Of a stretch of 64,000 nt of DNA, positions 56,325 through 64,000 are shown one piece after another; positions within the stretch are counted from its first letter, which is position 1; the number at the start of each line of letters is the position of its first letter. A program made the position numbers and the translations under genes. The notes beneath the pieces are model-generated. The model had not been told where the DNA came from, made no database searches, and saw nothing but the letters and a program-made list of their open reading frames with translations. The stretch is from Gammaproteobacteria bacterium 42_54_T18 (GTDB lineage: Bacteria; Pseudomonadota; Gammaproteobacteria; Pseudomonadales; Ketobacteraceae), in assembly GCA_002163245.1 (NCBI GenBank), contig MAAL01000084.1:62001-126000 (forward strand). Direction: 5' to 3'.

Positions 56325-59177
56325 ATGAGTGGTGTTAGCGTAAGTGTCGGACTCGACTTAAAGTTTGATGGCCTGTCTAATACACTTATGGTTAACCTTA
56401 AATATTTAGAGGCCAAGGAAGATTTAGTTTATTCGATAAAGTATGGAAAAAACGCACTAGATATATCCTACAGCACTACAAACAAAACTGCACAAGCTTC
56501 CTGGTTGGCCAGCGACGGCGAAGGACTAAAATTAAGCGAGCTTGCCACACTTATCGGAATTCCAGAAGCACAAGAATTAGCATCGCTCGACCTCGCATTA
56601 AAGGGGTTTTCTCTCGATTACGACGATAAAGAGGGGCTATTCTTTATCGATGTTGCTCTGGAATCCGGCAGCAATGCTTTCCTCGCTGCTGTAAAACCAC
56701 AAGGGCAAGTCAAAAAATGGCAATTTGCGCTGGGCTTCTATTTAAACGACACTCTCTCGTTATCCGAACTACCGTTAGTTGGTAAAGAGCTAGGCAACAG
56801 ATTTTCAATTAAAGATATTCATTTGGCCTATATTACTCAAGAAATGAGTACAGCTACTCTTATCACTATTAGTCAATTGCTTAAAAAGAATAATATCAAC
56901 ACCCTTAACAAAGGAGCTGACAATACCGTCCCTAAAGGTATAACCGCCGGCGCTACTTTTAACTTCGGCAATATTATTCCAAGCAAGAATCTGTTTTCCA
57001 CATCAAAAGCAACCCCTCCTTCTGGAGCTAACGCTAAAAGTAGACACGCCTCTGTCAGTACATCAGCAAATAGTCACGCAAAGGTTGGAAAGTCCATAGG
57101 GCCAGTTCATGTTCAGTCATTTGGGTTCGGCTTTAGTAAAGGTGACATCAATGTCAAAATTAGTGCTGGCGTTGCCGTAGGTCCACTGTCAATGAGTTTA
57201 GAGGGGTTAACTATAGGCAATCCGCTTACAAAATTAGACCCCACATTTAGCTTAAACGGTCTAACGATTGATATGAAGTCAGACCCAATCACACTAGGCG
57301 GTGGTTTTTTAAAGGTCGACCCACCTAGTGCGGGTACTAAATATGAATACGAAGGCATGCTAAACCTGTCACTTAAGTCATTTCAATTGGATGCCTATGG
57401 ATCTTACGCAAAGCTAAACAATGACGATACTTCGCTATTTGTTTATGCAATTGCAGATTATCCTTTAGGTGGCCCATCATTCTTCTTTGTTACGGGACTT
57501 GCAGCAGCATTTGGTTACAACCGAAATTTAATTGCTCCAGATGTAACAGGCGTAGCAACTTATCCTTTGGTAACCGCAGCAGCTGGAAATAATACAACTA
57601 ACCACCCATCCGGTAGTGATGCCGCAGCGCAATCTGGGCAGATATTATCTCAGCTCGAAAAATATTTACCACCTGAAGATGGTGAGTACTTCATCGGTCT
57701 GGGTGTTAAATTTCAATCGTTCAAAATAATAGACTCATTCGCATTATTGATAGGGAAGTTTGGCAAACAACTTGCTTTTGATTTCTTTGCCGTTTCTACC
57801 TACAGAGCTCCCGACCCAGAAGACCCATCCCCTGTTGCCGTCGTAGAACTTGAAGTCATTGGTCAATTAATACCTGCTGAAGGCACCTTAATGGTACAAG
57901 GGCAACTAACTCCCTCATCATTCTTATTGGATAAAGACTGTCATTTAACCGGTGGTTTCGCGGTTGGCTTATGGGCCACAGGGCAATACGCTGGAGACTT
58001 TGTGTATAGCTTTGGAGGCTACGGTAGCCATTACACGCCTCCTGCACATTATCCCCAGCAAGTGCCTGTGATTGGGCTAAGTTGGCAACTTAGTAGTGAA
58101 CTTAGCATAAAGGGTGGTATGTATTGGGCTATAACCCCTAAAATGATTACCGCTGGCGGCTTTATGCACGCCTCACTCAATACCAGCTTTTTTAAAGCCT
58201 GGTTCGACCTGGATGCTTACTTTCTTATAGAGTGGAAACCCTTTCACTACGAAGCCGGATTTCATGTTGATTTTGGTCTCAAAGTTCGAATTGATTTACT
58301 ATTCACCTCAATATGGCTTGGATTCGACATCAGCGCCGGGCTACAAATACAAGGCCCTCCATTTTCTGGCGTTGCAAGTATTTCACTCTCCGTATGTACC
58401 ATTCATGTTCATTTTGGAGCAGCCGCTGTTGCACCGCCACCATTAACCTGGAATCAATTTGATACCGCTTTTTTACCGAAGCAAAGCGACAGAGTAAATA
58501 TCAACCTGACCGCTGGTTTGGTAAAAACCGTCAAGGATCAGGATAACAATAGTGTCTGGGTAATTAATCCAAAAGAATTTCGCCTCGAAACCAATAGCTT
58601 TATTCCATCAACAGAATATCAGATCAATTATCAAGAGATCGGCCAAACGCAGAAAACAGCCATAATTGATAACAAACCAATGTTTAACAAACCCGCTATT
58701 GCACCAATGACGCTCGCTACGGGTGGGTTTTCTAGCGCCCATAACATAACTCTTATAGGCCCCGATGGTGATTGCGAGCTGCAAGCCTTTGCCATCACCC
58801 AAAATTCGCCTAAAGCGATCTGGGGTGATAAGTCAAAGGCAGATGAAAGTACTTCTCTAATTAGCGATGTTCTCACAGGGTTTAGGCTAGTACCGGCAAA
58901 AGAACCAACACCTGGTATAACACAAGCCGTCAACAAAAATACACTAGCCTGGGAGCTTGATGTATTTAACCAGGCATTCGAACAAGATAAGTTGCTTAGC
59001 TTTAAAGGGAAGAAAAATATTGACGTTAAAACATTCATTGATGGAACTAGCGATGCCAGGCATGCAGTGTTGTTGGCATTAGGGGTCACTGATAATATAC
59101 CCTCCGCATCTGATCTTAAAGACACTTTCAACTTTGACTTTGTACCTAACATTATCATTGGCAATTATAGCGAATAA
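56325..59177 (+). CDS. DUF6603-type large protein, 950 residues
   Basis: The sequence matches what I know of DUF6603 proteins: a long beta-rich body with VGPLSMSLEGLTIGNPLTK, TFSLNGLTIDMKSDPITLGG, YPLGGPSFFFVTGLAAAFGY and FIGLGVKFQSFKII. An earlier domain (residues 1-210) is followed by a Ser/Ala/Lys linker near 225-265. The last 200 residues (from about 720) look like a separate domain. No signal peptide. The family is described only by sequence and occurs in actinobacteria, myxobacteria and fungi; function is unknown. GAGGTG precedes ATG 56325. The repeated pattern of amphipathic strands suggests a barrel or filament-like surface. Confidence 0.85.
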   Translation: MSGVSVSVGLDLKFDGLSNTLMVNLKYLEAKEDLVYSIKYGKNALDISYSTTNKTAQASWLASDGEGLKLSELATLIGIPEAQELASLDLALKGFSLDYDDKEGLFFIDVALESGSNAFLAAVKPQGQVKKWQFALGFYLNDTLSLSELPLVGKELGNRFSIKDIHLAYITQEMSTATLITISQLLKKNNINTLNKGADNTVPKGITAGATFNFGNIIPSKNLFSTSKATPPSGANAKSRHASVSTSANSHAKVGKSIGPVHVQSFGFGFSKGDINVKISAGVAVGPLSMSLEGLTIGNPLTKLDPTFSLNGLTIDMKSDPITLGGGFLKVDPPSAGTKYEYEGMLNLSLKSFQLDAYGSYAKLNNDDTSLFVYAIADYPLGGPSFFFVTGLAAAFGYNRNLIAPDVTGVATYPLVTAAAGNNTTNHPSGSDAAAQSGQILSQLEKYLPPEDGEYFIGLGVKFQSFKIIDSFALLIGKFGKQLAFDFFAVSTYRAPDPEDPSPVAVVELEVIGQLIPAEGTLMVQGQLTPSSFLLDKDCHLTGGFAVGLWATGQYAGDFVYSFGGYGSHYTPPAHYPQQVPVIGLSWQLSSELSIKGGMYWAITPKMITAGGFMHASLNTSFFKAWFDLDAYFLIEWKPFHYEAGFHVDFGLKVRIDLLFTSIWLGFDISAGLQIQGPPFSGVASISLSVCTIHVHFGAAAVAPPPLTWNQFDTAFLPKQSDRVNINLTAGLVKTVKDQDNNSVWVINPKEFRLETNSFIPSTEYQINYQEIGQTQKTAIIDNKPMFNKPAIAPMTLATGGFSSAHNITLIGPDGDCELQAFAITQNSPKAIWGDKSKADESTSLISDVLTGFRLVPAKEPTPGITQAVNKNTLAWELDVFNQAFEQDKLLSFKGKKNIDVKTFIDGTSDARHAVLLALGVTDNIPSASDLKDTFNFDFVPNIIIGNYSE

Positions 59178-59183
59178 TATCTT

Positions 59184-61421
59184 ATGACTACGATCGATAA
59201 TAGTATTGATTTTATACAGTTTCACCAACCACCGTTAAAAAGTGGGGAGTACGCGCTTACCGTCGATCAACAAGTTACCGTGCCGGAAAAAAAAGGCAGC
59301 AAAACCAACACCACTGAAAGCTATCGAAAAACACAACACTTTTATGTTGCGGGCGATCGTTTCTCTATCAAACCACAAGAGATACACAGTAAATTCCCTC
59401 CTCCCGGGAATGGTGGAGATCACAGCAACATTCTTCCGCATATTATTTTAACGCGTAGCACACTTCCCTGGGAACGGGCTGCTAACCCAGATGATTCAGA
59501 GTTACCGTGGTTATGGCTTTTTATTTATGATGATCAAGATGTGGAAAACGGAAACGTTAAGCCTTCTAAGCAGGTTGCGGCTAATTCACTAATTACTTTT
59601 TTGGACCCAAATACAAAAAAACCATTGTCAGTAAACGCGAATAATCATTGGGTAACATTGTTAGCCGAACCGCAAGAAAATTTATCAGAGCAAGTGATTT
59701 CATTTAAAGCAAGCGCGCGGTGGCTGAAAGACGAGAATGTAGTCCCAAGCGCTGCAGCTCTCAAACTACTCACAAGCGTACGAGGAAACATTGATTCTGA
59801 AGGTTCTAGCGAATGGTCTGTATGCGTTGCTAATCGTCTTCCTCTAGCAGGCGGAAAAACCTATGCGCATTTAGTTACACTAGAAAACCGTTTTAACTCG
59901 GATGGATTCGATAACAATCTGGGTATTGATGCAAACGGAGACATAAGTTTTGTCAGTCTAGCTAATTGGGATTTCAGCTGTCCAGACGACATCAGCTATG
60001 TTTTTAATGACAAGGCACTCGAAAAATTACAGAAGGAAAACATCCCCCAGTCACTAATTAACGACATACAAAAACTTCCCAAGAATGCTTTATATGAAAG
60101 TACCACTGTATTTGAGGGTGCTTTAGCAACAGTCATTAATACGAAAAACCAGTCGACCTTCCAACAACAAGAAAAGAATATTGTTAAATGCTTACAAGCA
60201 CCAACGGCGACATTTAAAGGTTTGTTAGATCAAATCAACAGAGGCAGCTTTCGTCTAAAAACTTTGGATACAACAGGTGAAAATAGCAAGTATTTTCAAG
60301 CAGCTAACCAATATATATGTCGTGGCGCGGTTGCTATGCCACATAATCTACGCAGTGGCGGTAGCACTGCATCATGGTACCATGGGCCGTTTATCGATGG
60401 AGCTGATCCAGATAGCATGGACTCAGTCGAATTACCTGTTAATTTGCCGGTAGCTGCATCAGACCAATTGTTGCGCTTTGATACTGTCATCGGAATGCTC
60501 GATGTTTCTTATGCAGCAGCCTGGGAGCTAGGTCGTTATTTAACCTTAAATAATCGACATATTGCAATGAAGTTATATGCTTGGAAAAGGCAGCATGCGT
60601 GGGATATTAAACAACAAGAACAAGCGTTACTGTATGGCCATTTACCTTTCGCCGAATCGACTGCTGGTGATAAAGCTGACGCTGACCATGCCAATACATT
60701 GAACTCTTGGTTCAATGAACTGAATCTACTCTATCATGTTCCCTTTAACTATCTCATACCTGATGCAGCAATGCTTCCAGACGAATCTATTCGCTTCTTC
60801 ACCATTGATAACGCATGGATAGAATGTTTATTGGATGGAGCTTTTAGCATAGGTCGCGTAACATCTGCTGACTCAAAAAGAGATGCGACATTATCTCATA
60901 CGGCTAAAGCTCAGTACCCAGCAGTTAGTGGTTTTTTGTTGTTTTCTGAGGCTGTATCGGGCTGGCCTGGGATTCAAGTCAATGCATCAAGTTCATTTCT
61001 CAATGAAGCTAAAATGCCCGAGAATAATAGTCCGCTCTCAATGTTGCGAATGGAACGGCTGGCACCAAACATACTTCTCTGCTTGTTTGATGGAGCAGTA
61101 AAAACTGTAGATATACATTTGGCAGCGGAATCTCTGCACTTTGGGTTCGATCGTCCATTCTCCAGTCATTCAGATTTTTATAAAGAATTAAAAAACCTTC
61201 AGACAGGAGAGATTTCATCACCTCTAAAGACGATTGATATTAGCTGGATTGTCGCTCAAGCATCACAAGGATCGCCTACCCCATCCCGTGTAGTCGATAT
61301 TGAAACCCTGAGCAATAACATTAAGGAATCGTTAAATTCATCCTCTTTTTGCTCTGCACAATTTGCTTTAGAAATGATCGAAGGTGTGCCTCGCATTAGA
61401 TTTCTGGTTAGCGAAACTTGA
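59184..61421 (+). CDS. Uncharacterised protein, 745 residues
   Basis: I do not recognise a named domain. Striking segments are FHQPPLKSGEYALTVDQQV (13-31), FYVAGDRFSIKP (53-64), SNILPHIILTRSTLPWERA (81-99) and PWLWLFIYDDQD (108-119). Others are VANRLPLAGGKTYAHLVTLE near 225 and HIAMKLYAWKRQ near 460. No signal peptide or membrane span. Starts six bases after the DUF6603 gene, so translation is coupled. I recall similar unnamed proteins beside DUF6603 genes in other bacteria, but cannot verify it here. An N-terminal beta domain plus a helical middle is the impression. Confidence 0.8.
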   Translation: MTTIDNSIDFIQFHQPPLKSGEYALTVDQQVTVPEKKGSKTNTTESYRKTQHFYVAGDRFSIKPQEIHSKFPPPGNGGDHSNILPHIILTRSTLPWERAANPDDSELPWLWLFIYDDQDVENGNVKPSKQVAANSLITFLDPNTKKPLSVNANNHWVTLLAEPQENLSEQVISFKASARWLKDENVVPSAAALKLLTSVRGNIDSEGSSEWSVCVANRLPLAGGKTYAHLVTLENRFNSDGFDNNLGIDANGDISFVSLANWDFSCPDDISYVFNDKALEKLQKENIPQSLINDIQKLPKNALYESTTVFEGALATVINTKNQSTFQQQEKNIVKCLQAPTATFKGLLDQINRGSFRLKTLDTTGENSKYFQAANQYICRGAVAMPHNLRSGGSTASWYHGPFIDGADPDSMDSVELPVNLPVAASDQLLRFDTVIGMLDVSYAAAWELGRYLTLNNRHIAMKLYAWKRQHAWDIKQQEQALLYGHLPFAESTAGDKADADHANTLNSWFNELNLLYHVPFNYLIPDAAMLPDESIRFFTIDNAWIECLLDGAFSIGRVTSADSKRDATLSHTAKAQYPAVSGFLLFSEAVSGWPGIQVNASSSFLNEAKMPENNSPLSMLRMERLAPNILLCLFDGAVKTVDIHLAAESLHFGFDRPFSSHSDFYKELKNLQTGEISSPLKTIDISWIVAQASQGSPTPSRVVDIETLSNNIKESLNSSSFCSAQFALEMIEGVPRIRFLVSET

Positions 61422-61452
61422 TTTTTAGAAGCTCATATAGGACTACAAATTC

Positions 61453-62520
61453 ATGAAATGGTTAACTGCTCATCACGAAAATACGACTGCCCCAAATGAT
61501 AATGAACCAGATACGGATAATCCCCTGCCCCCTTCCAATAACAATGGGGACTCTCAATCAATTCAAGACAAAGGTTATCTATCCAACGCGGCGAACCCCT
61601 CGGCCGCAAACCCTTCAGCGTCATCAGGTCAAAAGCAACCCTCGATAGCTAGAAACAAAACAAAGATACCCATTTCCACTCTAAGCATTAAGCACTCCCA
61701 ACTTTTTATACTGGCTGCTATCAATGTTCTTGTATATCTGTCTCATATTGGAACTATTACTGAGTGGTTGCGAAGAATTACGGGGGGCAACCATATCGAC
61801 AGGGTAAATCTAATCTATCTTACATCCGCTAAACAATATTCTTCTGATCTATTAGGGTTGTTAACTGAAAGCAAAATGATCATTTCGGTGTTACAAAGCA
61901 GTCAAGGAGGAATTAGTTTCATTCTTGATGTTCAGGTACAAATAGGACAGATACTCACCAGCCTATATGATGCTATTAATTTCACATGGAAACTAACCTT
62001 AGGATCATTATCCTCCATTGAACTGTTATCCTTGATACTTGATGTCAGCCACTTCTCTATGACTATTGTAATAACCATTTTCTTTGTATTGTTGGGTTTT
62101 AGTATCGCTTTTCGTACTCACAACCTGAGGGTGTCTCAGTCGTTCAGGAAACTCTCTGTTACTTTAGGACTAATTGTTCTGGCGACGCACTTTCTAATAC
62201 CCTACTCGATTTACGGTACCGCGACGCTGAGCAAATATATTTTTTCAAATCATAAGTATGAAGTTTATCGAGGTTTCTCTAATCTTCATACGCAACTACC
62301 CCGTCACGATCAAGATTCAGATCTTAAGGCCCAAGTAAAAAGTACTATCACTCACTTTAAGAACAATCAAAGTCACGTAAAAAAGCACTCCAATAATCTG
62401 TCAAATTTGTCAGCAAAACACTTAACATTAACATTCGTTGAATATCTTTTGATGCCTTTGATTATTTTTTATCTACTGATGATGTTAACGAAAAATATGA
62501 TTAGTTTCATATTTCGTTAA
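61453..62520 (+). CDS. Membrane protein with four likely helices, 355 residues
   Basis: A polar Asn/Pro/Ser-rich N-terminus of 80 residues (including the short repeat of AANPSA) is followed by membrane segments at about 82-99, 202-220, 234-255 and 331-349. A charged stretch with Lys and Asp (280-325) lies between the last two. I recognise no family. It is the last gene of the cluster and the only obvious integral membrane protein besides the muramidase anchor, so it may export, anchor or sense the system. Converges with the next gene at 62554. Confidence 0.75.
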   Translation: MKWLTAHHENTTAPNDNEPDTDNPLPPSNNNGDSQSIQDKGYLSNAANPSAANPSASSGQKQPSIARNKTKIPISTLSIKHSQLFILAAINVLVYLSHIGTITEWLRRITGGNHIDRVNLIYLTSAKQYSSDLLGLLTESKMIISVLQSSQGGISFILDVQVQIGQILTSLYDAINFTWKLTLGSLSSIELLSLILDVSHFSMTIVITIFFVLLGFSIAFRTHNLRVSQSFRKLSVTLGLIVLATHFLIPYSIYGTATLSKYIFSNHKYEVYRGFSNLHTQLPRHDQDSDLKAQVKSTITHFKNNQSHVKKHSNNLSNLSAKHLTLTFVEYLLMPLIIFYLLMMLTKNMISFIFR

Positions 62521-62553
62521 GGAATTTTTATATTAAGATTACTCCTAAAGAGT

Positions 62554-63504
62554 CTAATATTGATAATGTAGATAAATATCAGTAGCGATAAAAATCAAAG
62601 GCGACACAAACGCTAAAAATATAAGACGTTTAACTAATGCTTGGTTCTTATCACTCTCAATAGTTTCAAAATTATCGTTTGTTTTAATCAGTATGTTACA
62701 TCGGTCATAAAATTGATTTCCTGACTCATGTGATTGGGCCTTACTTAGATATTCATCTACAGCGATCTTTTTGTAATGACTAGCAATATGCCATATAAAT
62801 CCAGCGCCAGCGATAAATGGGAATATTAGCCAAGGAATATTCAATATAATGTATTTGAACCAAAAGCCGAACCATCCATCTTCAAGGTTCACAAACTCAA
62901 AATAGATCTCGCCCATGTAAAAGTAGTACTGCCCCCACCCCATACAAGAACCCATTATAAGAGCAAACCAAGAGGCCATCAGGCGATAGCCCTTGTAGTA
63001 CATTGCAACGATGAAAACTTCTAGCATCGCTACTGACGCATCCATGCCAGAAATGCTAATGGATAATTCGTTTGGTTTTAGATAGCGGGTATCCGCAACT
63101 CCGTAAGCCCACCATGGCCAGAACCATTTGTCAGCTTCCGTAATGTTTGAGCCATAGATCGTTTCCTTTAACATAAACCAGGGCATTTCCCAGAAAAACT
63201 GATAGCCTACATTGGTAAAAAAAAACAAGAATGCAAATTCAACTAGTTGTTTTTCTAATGGTCTTTTTTCCCCTTTATTGTTAATGAAAACAAGTATCGG
63301 TGCGTATACAGAAAACAGAACTCCCAATACAGCAACCTGATCATGGGGGAATACTTCTCTGGTGACGCCTAACAAGACAGCTAGCCAGCATAACGCCGGC
63401 ACTGAAAATCCAACAATAATACAAAACCGAATTAGCCGTTGTCGAAATTCATTTTCTGGTAGGCCGTAATCATCAATTGCAGGCAAAGCCACATCTAACC
63501 CCAT
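62554..63504 (-). CDS. Polytopic membrane protein, 316 residues
   Basis: Start ATG 63504 (MGLDVALPAIDDYG) has GGGGAA upstream; the longer frame to 63543 is unlikely. About seven hydrophobic segments are spread along the chain, with aromatic-rich NVGYQFFWEMPWFML, WPWWAYGVADTRYLKP and MGWGQYYFYMGEIYFEF. The pattern is faintly like emopamil-binding/EXPERA-type membrane proteins, but I cannot claim it. It is not part of the plus-strand cluster. Function unknown. Confidence 0.75.
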   Translation of the reverse strand: MGLDVALPAIDDYGLPENEFRQRLIRFCIIVGFSVPALCWLAVLLGVTREVFPHDQVAVLGVLFSVYAPILVFINNKGEKRPLEKQLVEFAFLFFFTNVGYQFFWEMPWFMLKETIYGSNITEADKWFWPWWAYGVADTRYLKPNELSISISGMDASVAMLEVFIVAMYYKGYRLMASWFALIMGSCMGWGQYYFYMGEIYFEFVNLEDGWFGFWFKYIILNIPWLIFPFIAGAGFIWHIASHYKKIAVDEYLSKAQSHESGNQFYDRCNILIKTNDNFETIESDKNQALVKRLIFLAFVSPLIFIATDIYLHYQY

Positions 63505-63648
63505 CACATTCCCCTTTCTAATTTTGGTGAAAAATAAAAACACACCCAGCTTAGCACAGGTATTTTTATCAACTCTACACCTTACAAGCGGACTACTTAG
63601 TCTGGATGTATCCTAGAAATAACAATTGGAGTCAGATCAAATTAACGT

Positions 63649-64000
63649 TTATTTCATGGGTATCGTTTGCGCCTGCATAAATTTAACTAGTGCCTGATCG
63701 AGCTGGTAACTCCCTCCACTTTTAGTGAATGCCCGGGGCATTAATTCCGTATGGTTTTGTTGTATTTTCGACAATAACGTCTGTAATAGAGGTTCAATTA
63801 TTGATTTAAGCTTTGTAAAATCATCGCTACAAATGGGGTCAGGGCTTTGACCGTCCAACAAAAACCATAAGCGCTCGCTTTGTAAGGACAGCTGTTGATA
63901 ATATTTATCTCCTAGCTTTCTATTAAGTTCAGTTTCGATTTTTTTCAGTTCTTTCATTGCCGATATCAGCATTGCTTTACCTTTCTCAGCATAAACCAAG
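63649..64000 (-). CDS. MarR-like regulator, C-terminal part (runs off the window)
   Basis: The last 116 codons in the window read YAEKGKAMLISAMKELKKIE, resembling the wing end and C-terminal helix of MarR-family regulators. A non-typical tail follows (LDQALVKFMQAQTIPMK). The winged HTH itself would lie beyond the edge. It is transcribed toward the membrane protein gene at 62554 with 145 bases between. Confidence 0.5.
   Translation of the reverse strand, partial: LVYAEKGKAMLISAMKELKKIETELNRKLGDKYYQQLSLQSERLWFLLDGQSPDPICSDDFTKLKSIIEPLLQTLLSKIQQNHTELMPRAFTKSGGSYQLDQALVKFMQAQTIPMK

Noticed and set aside
46461-62520. Reading the cluster as a complete prophage, tailocin or extracellular contractile injection system
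   Set aside because: No capsid, portal, terminase, sheath, tube, baseplate, spike or AAA+ gene is present; only the collar-type adhesin end and the muramidase recall phage tails.

Overview
The window looks like an accessory, heavily rearranged stretch of a marine-type gammaproteobacterial chromosome. This rests on gene content only: EthA/AlmA-type flavin monooxygenases, PF10118-type hydrolases, many AraC regulators with an N-terminal effector domain, TRAP transport, and PEP-CTERM/GlyGly-CTERM-like sorting tails. No rRNA, tRNA or species-diagnostic gene was seen, so I do not name a genus.

Positions 1-32 kb hold a lipid, hydrocarbon or ketone catabolism region in mosaic form. It has a GST and an acyl-CoA dehydrogenase, four near-complete Baeyer-Villiger/flavin monooxygenase genes (4692, 16473, 19302, 30212) and a fifth in ruins (7844-8436). 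With them are three alpha/beta hydrolases, two PF10118-family proteins, SDRs, an M24 peptidase, an enoyl-CoA hydratase and a TRAP uptake operon (10438-14610). A plausible route is ketone to ester or lactone (monooxygenase), ester cleavage (hydrolase), alcohol oxidation (SDR), then beta-oxidation. Many genes are damaged by nonsense codons, small deletions, a tandem duplication or a lost start. At least five families of 100-200 bp dispersed repeats were found, several carrying an upstream region plus the first codons of a gene. They suggest repeated segmental copying that re-used upstream regions in front of different genes.

Positions 32-45 kb are a mobile and defence-like zone: a Phd/ParE toxin-antitoxin pair, a Crp/Fnr regulator, and an AraC gene cut off at a deleted group II intron whose domain V is still intact. 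The intron abuts an IS6-family transposase end. Two paralogous tyrosine recombinases follow, each with a perfect hairpin just upstream, then a frameshifted orphan antitoxin, two secreted glycoside hydrolases (one a fusion with an internal sorting tail) and an IS3 remnant.

Positions 46.4-62.5 kb form a long same-strand cluster: a double-HTH LuxR-type regulator, a membrane-anchored GH25 muramidase, a 1325-residue unknown, a LamG plus tail-collar adhesin, an APH-fold kinase-like protein, a small unknown, a DUF6603-type 950-residue protein, a 745-residue unknown and a membrane protein. The very large products lack signal peptides. Two otherwise open genes each carry one in-frame TAG. I consider this the best candidate for an undescribed system, perhaps a phage-tail-reminiscent surface or released assembly, but its function is inference. 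The window ends with a converging membrane protein gene and a partial MarR-like gene.
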